From NCBI GenBank assembly GCA_003833135.1, contig QZLH01000454.1, positions 1-64,000 of the forward strand: 64,000 bases of DNA, written 5' to 3'. This DNA comes from Oehlia diaphana. Lineage: Eukaryota; Glomeromycota; Glomeromycetes; Glomerales; Glomeraceae. Positions 25,401-37,096 of this stretch are shown in pieces. Position numbers and translations under genes: made by a program. Numbering within the stretch: position 1 is the first letter of the stretch; the number at the start of each line of letters is the position of its first letter. Under the pieces are notes generated by a model, which had not been told where the DNA came from, made no database searches, and worked only from the letters and a program-made list of their open reading frames with translations.

Positions 25401-28400
25401 CGAGAGCTTCACCGCAAGTTGTCTACGCACACTTAAAATGGATGTGGGCTAGTGGAGTTCGTGAAGAAGCTTTAGGCTATTTACGTGACTTCACGACAAG
25501 AATGTCTAATGATCATCACCGAGTCGGCAACACTGGTTTACTCGCACGCTGTTGCCTTAAGAAAGGAGAATGGCAGAAAGTTTTACAGGATGATTGGGAT
25601 AGAGTATGTTTAAAAATTGAACATTTTATTTAATTATTTACTTAATATCTGAATTGCAAAATTTTTAGGAAACTATTCCAGATATCTTGCAATCATATTT
25701 ACTCGCAACACAATATGATAAAGAATGGTATAAAGCTTGGCATGCATGGGCCCTCGCAAATTTTGAGGTCATTTCTTTTTATGAGAAATCTAACTCTACC
25801 GAAAATAATACGCCGGCCGATCAAAATATTGCAGTCACTGAAGAAGTTAACGGGGATATTCATCAAGAAGTGTTACGTTATGTAGTACCATCTGTTCAAG
25901 GTATAAATAATCGTTCAAATGTAATCATTTAAAGCCTTTCTGTGAATTTTGTTACTAAACTTTAATTCATTTTTGTAGGTTTCTTTAAATCAATCGCTCT
26001 TTCAAGGGGTAATTGTTTACAAGATACTTTGCGGTTGCTTACTCTTTGGTTCAAATATGGCTATCAAGAAGAAGTATGCAATGCTATTAAAGAAGGATTC
26101 AGTAATGTCAATATTGATACATGGCTTGAAGTTATTCCACAGGTTTGCTCATGCAATAAATGTTATCTTTTATTTATATCTTTATTTTAATAATATTTTT
26201 TCATAATCATATAAACAAATTTGGCAGCTTATTGCACGCATTCACGCTCCAAATCAACAAGTGCGCCGTCTTATTCACGATTTGCTAGCCGAGGTCGGAA
26301 AGGAGCATCCTCAGGCTTTGATTTATCCTCTTACTGTCGCTTCTAAATCTCCGAGTTCTTATCGACAAACCGCTGCTGAATCAGTTATGGATAAACTACG
26401 TGCACATAGTGCTGTTCTCGTCGATCAGGTATTTATATGTTTATCATCATTATTTACATAATAATGCCATTCTCCATAACAATCAATGCCATCAAACTTC
26501 CTAGGCTTTACTCGTTAGTCAAGAACTTATTCGTGTTGCGATTCTATGGCATGAAATATGGATGGAAAATCTGGAAGAAGCCTCTCGTCTATTCTTTATT
26601 GAACGTAACTTCGAAGCTATGTTCAATATATTGGATGAATTGCAGGAACGCCTTGATCGTGGTCCTGAAACTTTGCGAGAAGTAGCTTTTGTACAAGCAT
26701 ATGGAAGGGAACTTCAAGAAGCTGGTGGATGGTGTAAGAAATACAAGCAAACGGGAGATATGACTTTCTTATCTCAAGCCTGGCAAATATATCACGAGGT
26801 AAGAGATTTTTTTTTATTTTTCCTTTATCTTCACTAAATATTTATAACTTATATTACTCATTTATAACACAAAAATTAGATGTTTAAAAAAATAACTGCA
26901 CAAGTGGGAACTATTACTACTCTTGAACTTCAATATGTTTCTCCAAAATTACTCGCAGCGAGAGATTTAGAACTAGCAGTTCCAGGTTGTTTTATAATTT
27001 TTTATAAAAATTTACAAAATTTTTTTTATTTATAAATTTCCGAATTATTTTTAGGTACATACAAAAGCGGAGAACCTGTAACCAAAATAGCAAGCTTTAT
27101 ATCTACAGTAAATATTATTTCTTCCAAACAGCGCCCTAGAAAACTAAATTTGATTGGTAATGATGGCAAAGAATATCAATTCTTGTTAAAAGGTAATAGT
27201 CGTGTTATTTATTGGTTATTTATTGATAATTACCTACGAATAATTATTTATAATACTTTATTATATTAATAGGTCACGAAGATTTACGACAAGACGAACG
27301 TGTAATGCAATTATTCGGCTTGGTTAATACTCTCCTCTCCGTAGACTCTGAGACATTTAAGAGACATTTACACATTCAAAGATATACTGTTACTCCTCTC
27401 ACACCTAACATCGGTCTTTTAGGATGGGTACCAAATTGTGACACTCTTCACGCTCTAATTCGCGATTATCGTGAGAGCAAAAAAATCCTCCTTAATATAG
27501 AACATCGTTTAATGCTACAGGTATGTTAGTTAAGTTAGTTTGTTCAATTTTATTTTATTTTTATAATACAAATTATAACATCGTATGCAGATGGCACCCG
27601 ATTATGATCAATGCACTATAATTGAAAAAGTGGAAGTGTTCGAATTTGCCCTAGCTAATACAACAGGCCAAGATCTATATAAAGTTTTATGGCTTAAGAG
27701 TAAAAACTCTGAGGCATGGTTGGAGCGACGTACTAATTATACTCGATCCTTAGCACTAATGTCAATGGTTGGCTATATTCTTGGATTGGGAGATAGACAT
27801 CCATCAAATATCATGCTTGATCGTTATACAGGGAAGATTGTGCATATTGATTTTGGTGATTGTTTCGAGGTAAATTAACATGTATATAAGATACTGCTAA
27901 ATGTTTATTGTTATATTACTAAATCCTTTTCTATCATAGGTTGCGATGACTCGTGAAAAATATCCAGAAAAAATTCCATTCCGTTTAACGCGCATGTTAG
28001 TTAATGCAATGGAAGTAAGTGGTATAGAAGGGAATTTCCGTACTACATGTGAAGCCGTGATGAGTGTATTACGAAAGAACAAGGAAAGTTTAATGGCTGT
28101 TCTTGAGGCTTTCGTACATGATCCTTTAATAAATTGGAGAATTATGGCTAATCCGAGTCCAAGACAAGGTGATCTTTGTTTACTTTATCTTTATTACTAT
28201 TTAATTGTTACTTATTAATGCTATTTTACTTTATAAGATGGCGAAAACATGCATGCAGTAGCAGGTTCAAGCAATCGTCGTGCCCGTGATATAATTAATC
28301 GTATTTCAAATAAGTTAACAGGTTAGGACTGGGCTAAAAGAATTTATATCTTAAAATAATTATAAATAGTAATTCTCATTAATAATTAATTGTAGGCAAA

Positions 28401-28589
28401 GATTTTAAACCAAATCAAGTATTAGATGTGCCTTCACAGGTTGAAAAATTAATTCAACAAGCAATTTCAGTTGAGAATCTGTGTCAATGCTATATCGGAT
28501 GGTAATCTTAGGTCTTATATTAGTCTATTCATTTATTATATATACTTTGCTAACTTTTTAACAAAATTTATAGGTGTGCCTTCTGGTAA
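19461..28589 (+). CDS. TOR: TOR serine/threonine kinase (PIKK family)
   Basis: Thirty exons sum to 6,891 nt, 2,296 aa: 19461-19492, 19562-19607, 19687-19786, 19864-20061, 20124-20452, 20533-20734, 20805-21101, 21184-21561, 21640-21877, 21962-22409, 22491-22730, 22802-23419, 23498-23598, 23681-23969, 24058-24812, 24895-25005, 25119-25320, 25394-25603, 25669-25900, 25979-26142, 26228-26428, 26505-26798, 26880-26985, 27055-27192, 27273-27520, 27591-27869, 27940-28168, 28238-28321, 28396-28501, 28574-28589. HEAT repeats fill the first half and FAT follows. FRB (about 1800-1900) has [13 protein letters not shown] and QAWQIY. The kinase has [15 protein letters not shown], catalytic [11 protein letters not shown] (about 2124) and HIDFGDCFE. 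The FATC end is CYIGWCAFW. It is the catalytic core of TORC1/TORC2, coupling nutrients to growth. The FRB Ser whose change gives rapamycin resistance in other species is present, so FKBP-rapamycin binding is expected. Intact, no frameshift. Confidence 0.97.
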
Positions 28590-29123
28590 TTGAGGATTTA
28601 CCATTGTGTTAGTGTACGAGATTGTAATTATCGATTATGCAAGAATGGCTACAGGCTACTTAGCTTAAGAAACATTAGAATTGTACAATATTATACACTA
28701 GAAATTTTGAAATTATGGGATAATCGTTTATTATATTATTTATATATAATACAGAAATTAATTTATTAATCACCCGCATATTACTCATCAAACATATTTA
28801 GTAACATTCACTATTTAATACTGATCAGTGTAACATCTATACAATGTAGCAATCGCTGGCAAAACGATCGAAAGAAGAATCAGTACTAGATAAATTTCTA
28901 AGCTATTGATTGTTCAAATAAATTTAGCTTCACATTTAACAATTTTCTTGTGATATTCCGAAATTTGCATTAAATTATGAATGTACTATTATTAGAAAAT
29001 TTTTTTTATTCTTATGAAATACATTAATTTATAAAAAAAAAATAGCATAATATTCAAGAGATACTGAAAATATTATCAATGGTTTCTCTGATCTGAATAT
29101 AATAATTCTTTCGGCTTTATTAC
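28590..29123. other. Convergent intergenic region, TOR / cactin
   Basis: 3' flanks of two converging genes. AT-rich, no gene. AATAAA-like stretches exist (for example AAATAAATTT near 28917), but poly(A) sites cannot be fixed from sequence alone. Confidence 0.5.
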
Positions 29124-32100
29124 TCAACGACGGTAATAATGACGTTTAAAATGGAAATGTAGCTGTAAAACTCCACGATCAAAACTTGATTTAAAGCCTT
29201 TTTTGTGAGAATATTCCCATTCACGATTAACAATACGAAAAGCAATATCCTAAATGATAGAAGACAAGTTTTTAAAATATCTAAGCTGTCAACATTAAAA
29301 ATAAACTTCATACATACTTCATAAGGAGGTCCTGCCATAAATCTGATCAAGACTGTATCATTGTTTCCAGGTTCTCTTTCAATTTTATATGTTGGTGCTT
29401 TTGATTTATCAATTAAATCCGGATAAAATATATTAAATTTATATCCTTGAACAACTTTTGGAGGTGGATTATCGCTATCGTAATGAGTTTGGTTATATTT
29501 ATTCCATTCGTATCCTGTATGAACCCGATTGAAATATCGTGGTTTCCTTGGACGATATTTATCTTGCCATAAGTATGTCTAAATAAATTACTTAATAAGT
29601 AAATTTAAAGGCTGGTTTAAAAATTGATTATATAAAGTTGAAATTCACCGTTTTAGCTAATTCTTCCTCTATATTAAATATAGCTTCATCTTCATCCAAA
29701 TCTTTAGCAGCCTCTCGCTCGTACAATACTTTTGAAACCTATATATCAAAATAATTTAGAAAACCAATAATATATAAAGTAGCAAAATAAACCTCGAATT
29801 ACACTTACTAATGACTCTTCCTCCTCCTCCACGGTAGGTTTCTTTTGCTGAACTTTCATAGGAATAAATTGATTACGAAGAACCTCTTTACGTTTTTCTC
29901 TCTTTAAATAAAATTAAAATAAGCAAAGTATTAAAAGTTTTATAAATTTTCATCATTTAAAATTAACTTACCAATGATTTCATATCTTCGCCAAGATCAA
30001 CAATTTCACATTGTTTATCTTCTCTGGGTAATTTGTCAAAAGGTCTTGGGCTCATTGATTTATCATATTCCTCAATCAAAGAATAATCCTCTTCCTCTAT
30101 TGCATCATTGTCAATAGTCCCTTGCCCTTCTGCTTTAATCTGCACACTATGTGATGCGAGTGCTGTTTCTAATTCTTCTTGTACTTTTATAGCCTCCTGT
30201 CTCTGTTTTCTCCTTAGTTGCTCCAATCTTTTTTGCAACACAATTTCATGCATTGCTTTTAACTTAGCCTTTGCTTTCCAAACAGTTATAGTTTTTAATT
30301 GCTGTTCCCAGTATTCAACTTCCACAGCTTCTTGTCCAGATAACTTTTGTTGAATTTGACTCTGCAGTTTGTTTAATTGTTCATAAGTTTTACCAGCCAA
30401 CAACTTATTAATGTCATCTTTAACAACGGCGGTAACATTGCCAGTAAGATTTTTTTCTTCTGCTTGAAGTTCAGAAAGCTTGTTATCACATACTACAATC
30501 ATTGCCTATGTAGCGAAAAAAAATTTTTTAGATACAATCCAAATAAAAAAGGCCTATAAATCATTGTAGTAATAATACTTACTCTCCAGAAATCGAGATT
30601 ATTCGGATTTTTCTCAAGGCTTAAATATTTCTGAATGTCTTGATGTAATTCTTCAACCTCTTGTAAATTTAAATTCTATGATCATAAAATTATGTTAAAT
30701 TGTGAATTTTCCAATTTTACATTCGTGATTATATCTACCTCAAAAATAGTGTAAGGCTCGTCTATATCAATTTCCAAAGCTTCATCCACATCTTCATTTT
30801 CATCAGCCAATCGCAGGTTGATAGCAAGAATGTCTATTGGTTTTGCTCGACTTTCCTTGATACGAATTTCTGCGCGGCGCTTTGCTTGTTGAAGATGAAA
30901 CTAGTGGATAGAGAAAAAAATATTTAGTAATCAATTAAATGAATGTTTTTCGCAGATAAATTGAATCAAATTTTACTTCATCTTCTTTAGCTGCCCAATC
31001 GCCCATAGATGCGATTTCAGCCTCACGTTGCATCCGTGACTATAAATTATAATTTTGTTAAACAATATTAAAGAACATAAATGAACAAGCGAGAGCTAAA
31101 CAATTACAAGTTCTTCATCTCTTAGTTGCTGTTCTATTTCACGTTCTATTCTCCTCTTTTTCAATTTTTCAAGTTCGAGCTATTAATAACAAAGATATGT
31201 AAATAATGAAATAAAAAAAACCGATAATATGTAAAATTCTTAATGGATTCGAAAAGGTTTCAACCTGTGTTTCTTCACGACGTTGTTGTTCTTGACGTAA
31301 AATCTCCTCAGGAGTTAATCCCAATTTCTTCTCGCGATCTTTCTTTTTAGTCCATTCGAATTTTTCTCCTAAATTAGCGTCATTAAATGGATTGTCGCTG
31401 TTTGAATAAATCGACAAATCTATATATGAAAATTGATCTGCTTTATGTTCCTATAAAGACAGTTAATTAATTATAAATTGGGATATAGATCATAAAAATC
31501 AAATATAAAAAATTAACAAATTTAATAATAGCTACCCATAATTACATACTCTTTTGTGTTTCTTCGATTCTTTTTTCGCTTTTTTTGATTTTTTTTTTCG
31601 TTTCCTTTCCTCTTCTTCCTCGTTTGATTTGTGATGTCTCTTTTCCTCCCTCTCCTCAGATGATCTACGATGCTTCCTTTCCTTTTCTTCCTCGGATGAA
31701 TATCTTCTTTTGGATGATCTATTGCGTCCTCTCCCCCCCTCATCAGAATATCTATCACGATGTCTTCTGTCCTCCTCATCAGAATATCTATCACGATGTC
31801 TTCTGTCCTCCTCGTCAGAGTATCTATCACGATGTCTTTTGCCCTCTTCGTCAGAATATCTATCACGATGTCTTCTGTCCTCTTCATCGGAATATCTATT
31901 ACGATGTCTTCTGTCCTCCTCGTCAGAATATCTATTACGATGCCTTTTGTCCTCCTCGTCAGAATATCTATTACGATGTCTTCTGTCCTCCTCGTCAGAA
32001 AATCTATTACGATGTCTTTTGTCCTCCTCGTCAGAATATCTATTACGATGTCTTCTGTCCTCCTCGTCAGAATATTCATTTCGATATTTTCTCTCTTGCT

Positions 32101-32368
32101 CTTCGTCAGAGGATCTATTACGGTGTCTACTACCCTCTTCTTCAGAATATCTACTACGATGCCTCTTATCCTCTTCTACAGAATATTTATTACGTAGTTT
32201 TCTGTCCTCCTCTTCGTCAGAATATCTATAATGACGTTTCCTGTCTTCTTCGTCAGAATATCTGTTGCGACGTTTCCTACCCTCATCGTCTGGTGAATAT
32301 CTACTATGTTTCCTGCTCTCATTGTCTGGTGAATATCTTCTGGGATACGAGGGATAGTGTGAAGACAT
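29124..32368 (-). CDS. cactin: Cactin, spliceosome-associated protein
   Basis: Eleven exons give 832 aa: 31550-32368, 31265-31450, 31108-31179, 30977-31039, 30739-30900, 30583-30675, 29972-30505, 29809-29901, 29649-29738, 29318-29578 and 29124-29249. I chose MSSHYPSYPRRYSPD at 32368 as start. An in-frame ATG exists 90 bp upstream, but it would eat into the urate oxidase promoter. The first 270 residues are an RS-type, highly charged domain dominated by a 12-residue repeat SDEEDRRHRNRY, then Lys/Glu-rich coiled coil. The conserved parts are SNSDNPFNDANLGEKFEW, the mid-region coiled coil, and the diagnostic C-terminus: KYRPRKPRYFNRVHTGYEW, NQTHYDSDNPPPKVVQGYKF, AGPPYEDIAFRIVNREWEYS, HFHFKRHYYRR. 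Cactin acts in the nucleus in pre-mRNA splicing and sister-chromatid cohesion in other eukaryotes. It is head-to-head with urate oxidase. Confidence 0.93.
31720..32100. repeat. 36-bp coding minisatellite in cactin exon 1
   Basis: About ten copies of a 36-bp unit (plus strand TCAGAATATCTATCACGATG then TCTTCTGTCCTCCTCG) that encode SDEEDRRHRDRY or SDEEDRRHRNRY on the minus strand. Divergent copies continue to about 32330. Long ORFs in the other five frames here are artefacts of the repeat. Confidence 0.9.
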
Positions 32369-32505
32369 TATAATTTTAAAATCAAGGACATTCGTCAATT
32401 TAAATTGATTGATAAATAAATAAATTATCATGTGATAATGTTTGGTAAGGATCATCATTTATCACAGTTTACGAGTTGATTTTGGGTTGATTTAAGTTTA
32501 CCGAT
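32369..32505. promoter_or_regulatory. Shared divergent promoter with GATA-type sites, cactin / urate oxidase
   Basis: There are 137 bp between start codons. Four HGATAR-type sites are visible: TGATAA at 32410-32415 and 32433-32438, and its complement TTATCA at 32425-32430 and 32459-32464. The middle two form a palindrome ATTATCA-TG-TGATAAT (32424-32439) around a CATGTG E-box. In other fungi GATA factors such as AreA control uricase genes. That this holds here is inference. Confidence 0.5.
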
Positions 32506-33648
32506 ATGTCTGGAGTGTTTCTTAAAGAACAAAGTTATGGAAAAGATCAAGTTAGATTAGTTAAGGTTATGCGTACGGGCAAATGGCATGAAATTGTAGA
32601 ACTTACGGTAATGCATAAATTATTTAGTTGTATTAGGTGTTTTAAGCAAGTTAAATATAATAATACTTTTTGTTTAAATAGATTCGTGTTCTTTTAGAAG
32701 GCGACTTTGCCGACTCTTATACAAAAGCTGATAATTCGCTCATTGTCGCAACGGATACGATGAAAAATACTATTTATATTCTTGCTAAACAATCTTCTAA
32801 TGTTAATCGTATTGAAGTTTTTGCCACAGAAATTGGACAACATTTTATTTCAACTTATTCACATGTATCCAAAGCTAATGTTTGGATAAGTAAACATAAG
32901 TGGACAAGAATGCTTGTTAATGGAAAATTACATGATCATTCTTTTTTAAGAGATGGTGAGGAAACTCGAAACACTAAAGTCGTTATTACAAAGAAAGGTG
33001 GACCAAATGATGTGACTATTGAAATTAAGTCAGGCCTTAAGGATATGTTGGTGTTAAAAACTACCGGTTCAGCATTCTACGGATTCTTGAGAGATAAATG
33101 TTAAGTTGAATATCTTTATATCTCTTTGTATAAAATCCTTTTATCTTATTTTTTTCTCCTATGTATAGATACAACTCTTCAAGAGACTAATGACCGTATC
33201 TTTTCAACCAGTGTAGATGCAACTTGGACTTATAACATTTCTAATATATCTTTGGTTTCACAAATTCCTTTTGACGATATTTTTGATTCAATTAGACAAA
33301 TTACTTTAGATACTTTTGCTACACACAATAGTCCTTCGGTGCAAGCAACTTTATATCTTATGGCTAAAATTGCTTTAGAAAAATTTCAACAACTTAGTTC
33401 TATTCATTATGAATTACCAAATAAGCATTATTTTACTTATGATCTTGATAGATTTGGATTAAAAAATACTGGAAAAGACACTGATATTTACTATCCTGTA
33501 GCTGACCCAGCAGGTAAATATTAATATATTTTTTTTACCCTCATCTTAAACTAAATTTTTTCTCTCTTTCTTTCTTTCTTTTTTTTTTTTTTTGAAAAAA
33601 ATAGGTTTAATAACTGCAACTATTGCAAGAACTAAACCAAAATTGTAA
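32506..33648 (+). CDS. UOX: Urate oxidase (uricase)
   Basis: Four exons (32506-32607, 32682-33099, 33169-33513, 33605-33648) give 302 aa, the normal length for the family. It oxidises urate to 5-hydroxyisourate with O2 in purine breakdown. Catalytic residues can be placed by the known fungal enzyme: Lys13 in SYGKDQVRL, Thr60 in ATDTMKNTIYIL, His260 in LPNKHYF. Other family blocks are VNGKLHDHSF, DRIFSTSV and LKNTGKDTDIYYPVADP. The last three residues, PKL, resemble the peroxisomal PTS1 signal SKL, so import into peroxisomes is likely though the signal is non-canonical. The intron 2 split codon T|AT restores the conserved RDKYTTL. The divergent cactin promoter carries GATA-type sites. Confidence 0.96.
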
Positions 33649-34098
33649 TTAGATACAATAAATAATTTATTATTATTTTCTGCATATTATTGATAAATCT
33701 CAATAATAAAATCATAAATATCTTTATTTACTTATAAACATTGAAATATTGAAATGGTGGTTTAAATATACATCTCTCTCAAGAATACTAACCAATAAAA
33801 TAAGGTCAATTAAAAGAAATATTATAAAGTCTTTCTTTGTATAGCTTACCTTTAATAAAATTTATTTCAATGTATTATAAACTTTAATAAACAACACAAT
33901 TTTCAATAATCAATATAATAAGTTGATATCAACTTATTTATAAATAAATATTATTTAAAAAATCAATACAAGAAAATTAAATTAGTAATCTATATGTAAT
34001 ATAATTAATTCTAAATATAATCTAATCTAGTTATATATTCTATATTAAAATCTCTATTCAAAAAATTCTTTTTCCTTACCTTTCCTTTTACCAGCTCT
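33649..34098. other. Convergent intergenic region, urate oxidase / F-box gene
   Basis: AT-rich 3' flanks of two converging genes. No gene seen. Confidence 0.5.
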
Positions 34099-34833
34099 TT
34101 AATTTACATTAAAAGCATAAGGAAAGAAATATACATATTGATCTTGCCATTTATATTTATATATTTCATCCATAAATTCATTAACCTCTTCTTTTTTCTC
34201 TTTAACCCAATTGTCTCTTTCTTGTTTATTCTCAAAACTATAATATTTGGTTTTAATTGAATGTAAATCATCCGACCAATAAAGTTTTTCATCTCTTTTA
34301 TGGTATGGTAAACATTCTAATAATTCTTTTGGTAAATTTGGCATAGTCATTTTAATGTATGAAATACTATAAAGCATATAAATATTATTTTTTATAAAAA
34401 TGTATACATTTTTTTAAATTAGTATAAATACATTTAAGCTATAATGAATTATTCAAAAAAAAAAAAAAAAATCTTACCTGACAGTTTTTCTTTCGATACA
34501 TTCTTTACAACAAAATCTACTGAATTCCCAATATCTACAACCAAACAAATCTTTTTTTTCAATTTTAATTTTACAAATACTACATTTATCAGCTAACAAA
34601 GTAAACCAAATATATTCTTGTTCACTCATAAATTTTGATGGTGGTAATGAAGGATAAGGTAAAATTGGATCAAATGAAAGAACTCTTGAACATGTCCAAA
34701 CTTTTTGTATAGAAACAGCTTTTGTCCATAAAATTTTACGATACAATTTACAAACGAGAGTTAATGTGTAGAGATCTTTAACATATAAATGAATACAAAT
34801 TTCCAAAAAAATTTCAGGTGGAATTTTTTCCAT
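34099..34833 (-). CDS. Small F-box protein with Cys cluster
   Basis: Two exons (34478-34833 and 34099-34366), 207 aa. They are joined as GTC AG|T ATT across a 111-nt intron with a GTAAG donor and a TTTATAG acceptor. Residues 1-40 (MEKIPPEIFLEICIHL then VKDLYTLTLVCKLYRKILW) form an F-box, the Skp1-binding motif of SCF ubiquitin ligases. A Cys cluster follows: CSICKIKIEKK, then FGCRYWEFSRFCCKEC, which could bind zinc. The C-terminal third is charged and ends YFFPYAFNVN. No leucine-rich or WD repeats are present, so the substrate is unknown. Such short F-box genes are abundant in mycorrhizal fungi. Whether the Cys cluster recruits substrate is speculation. Confidence 0.75.
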
Positions 34834-35259
34834 CGTGTGGACGGGGTATGAAAAGGATTAAAATTAAGGTTCCAAGTCGGTTTTTATACAGAATATATTT
34901 CACTAATAGATTATTCCATTTTTGTAAAACCCGAATTAAATATTGGTCAGTGACCTTTCGGGTCCTTGCTTTGTCCAACATTTCTTACATCACGTTTATG
35001 TAAATCAGAAAATTGCTTATATAATATTTAATCGATGATCAGCAACGTTGCTTGTTTAATTTCTTAATTTCTCGAATATTGATTGGTTGAAATACATAAG
35101 TTCCATTGGAACAATATATATAAATTATTTTGAATTTTAATTCTATTATTACATATTTATATAAACTAATTAGATTCTTTATTAAAAAATTATTTGATAA
35201 TTTAAGATGTAAGTTATTTGTTTAACAATCTAATTGTTAAAACAAAAATCATATGCTAT
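34834..35259. other. Intergenic, F-box promoter side
   Basis: About 425 bp between the F-box start and the GT34 stop codon. AT-rich. No gene or clear element seen. Confidence 0.5.
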
Positions 35260-37096
35260 TTAAAATGGAATTGGGATTTCAGCATCAGGAAATTCCTCTA
35301 ACACTTTAACATTTGATAGACCCCTGAGTACAGGATCTGCAGGACAACCACCTACAGGTGCATAATGTACAATATAATCACCACGAACATATCTATCAGG
35401 GAAAGTATTTAATGAATGATCATCATATTCCAAATTCAAAACCTATGGTAAAGTAAATTAGAATAAAAACTTCAAAATTCAAATGCAAGAATTCTTAGTA
35501 CTTACATTTTTTCTCCAGTATGGATGTCTAATAGCATCACGCATGGCTTCCTGTTCTAAACTACCAGCGTAAGAAAAATCATATCTAGGTTGTATTCCAC
35601 GTCTAAGAAGATCTCTAGTCCAAGCAGAATTTTTAATTAAGAAAACACCAGCATTAATCATTTTATCATTAATAGGTCTGGCTACAATAATATTAATTTT
35701 TTCAAACTCTTCCTTTCCGCCAACTTTTTCTTCGCACATTTCCAGAAAGCGTTCAACAGTAAGAGATCTATTAACGAAAATAGCGTCCATATCAAGCCAT
35801 ATTAACCATTCATAATAGGGCAAAAGTTTTTCTATGGCATCGATTTTACCCCAAACTGGTCTTCTATCATGATAAAGTTGTTGTGCAAATTCAGTTGAAC
35901 GAGACACGAATGCGTAACCATGCATTTCGGCATATTCCCGTTTATTCTTTGCAGAAAGAGATCCAGCTTCTAACATACAATTATCTTTATATAAGAAACT
36001 ACTTGTTACTATAGCTACATTTGGTCTTAATTTGGATGCTGTCTCCTTTGAGAATATTTTAAGATCAGAGCGAGCATTACAAGGAAGTGTTGTTGGAATG
36101 TTAAGTTCATTTTTAATTTGTTTAATTTCCACATCTTGATAAATATGACCAATTGCAACAACACAATCAGCACACTCAATACTAGTTATTGTATTTGGCC
36201 ATTCTATTATACTTATTGGATCATTAATAAAAATCAAATCGCTCGGAATTTTTTTGTTTGGATATTTCTTATGATAAAAGTACAGACTTGATAAAATACT
36301 TGTATGGTTTAATTTAAATTTCAAATTATCGAGAATTGGTTGTATTGCTGATGCCCCTATTATTACTGCCATGTTTTCCGTTCTGTTAGAATTGAATGAC
36401 CCCCAAACCAATTTTTGTGTATCCGTTACTAGTGTTGAAATTTTATTTTTAATTTTTTCGAGATTTATCATAGTAAATGTGTCTATTATTACTAAATGAT
36501 CAAATGTTGTACATTCTTCTTGTAACGATTTAGCCTGAATATATTTAAAGCGGGATTAGATTTTAGTGAAATGAAGTGACATCACATGAATTTTATCACG
36601 TGACACTAATGAAACATATATCGAAACTTACGTTTTCCAGTAAATAATGGTGTAGGTCATCACTATGTTGAATATCAATTTCAATAATATCATTAAACTC
36701 CCATTTTTCGGCCGTATACGAATGTAGAACACTCATTTCAATTTTCTCTGATTTATTTACCAAGAATCTATAAAAAATTTCAGTTGTGTCTTGTTTCATG
36801 CAAGGAATTAAATTATCTGTGATACCAAATAATTCTTCCCTCATTAGCAAACGTTTGTCAACTTGTTCCAATTGTGAAAAAATAAACAATGCTATTTTAT
36901 AATGCGGACATGTCATATTCTGTACTGAATTATCAATAAATGGAATTTTCGGAGAATATTCATTATCGTTAACATAATAATTATTATAAGATATTATGAA
37001 TAAAAATAATATAAATGCCGTAATTAAGAAATGATATAATTTTATTTTACGAAATGTGTAATATGTCAAATAATTTGATCGTTCCTCAGTTCCCAT
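35260..37096 (-). CDS. GT34 (GMA12/MNN10-type) galactosyl/mannosyltransferase with N-terminal GT31-like region
   Basis: Three exons (36632-37096, 35506-36534, 35260-35442) give 558 aa, in phase. Residues 22-42 (YHFLITAFILFLFIISYN) are a signal-anchor, placing the enzyme in the Golgi lumen. The C-terminal half is GT34: SLSAKNKREYAEMHGYAFV, WGKIDAIEKLLPYYEWLIWL, the metal-binding DMD at about 403-405, NAGVFLIKN, SLEQEAMRDAIR and VHYAPVGGCP. GT34 enzymes add alpha-linked galactose or mannose to glycans. The first 250 residues resemble a decayed GT31 fold: SQLEQVDKRLLMREELFG, EFNDIIEIDI, then FDHLVIIDTFTMINLEKI where an active GT31 enzyme would have a DDD/DxD motif. That motif is absent here, so this half is probably structural or binds acceptor. 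The GT34 call is firm; the GT31 relation is tentative. Confidence 0.85.

Noticed and set aside
31585..32373. Plus-strand Ser- and Pro-rich ORFs across cactin exon 1
   Set aside because: Shadows of the 36-bp minisatellite. Cactin on the minus strand is strongly supported by its conserved C-terminus.
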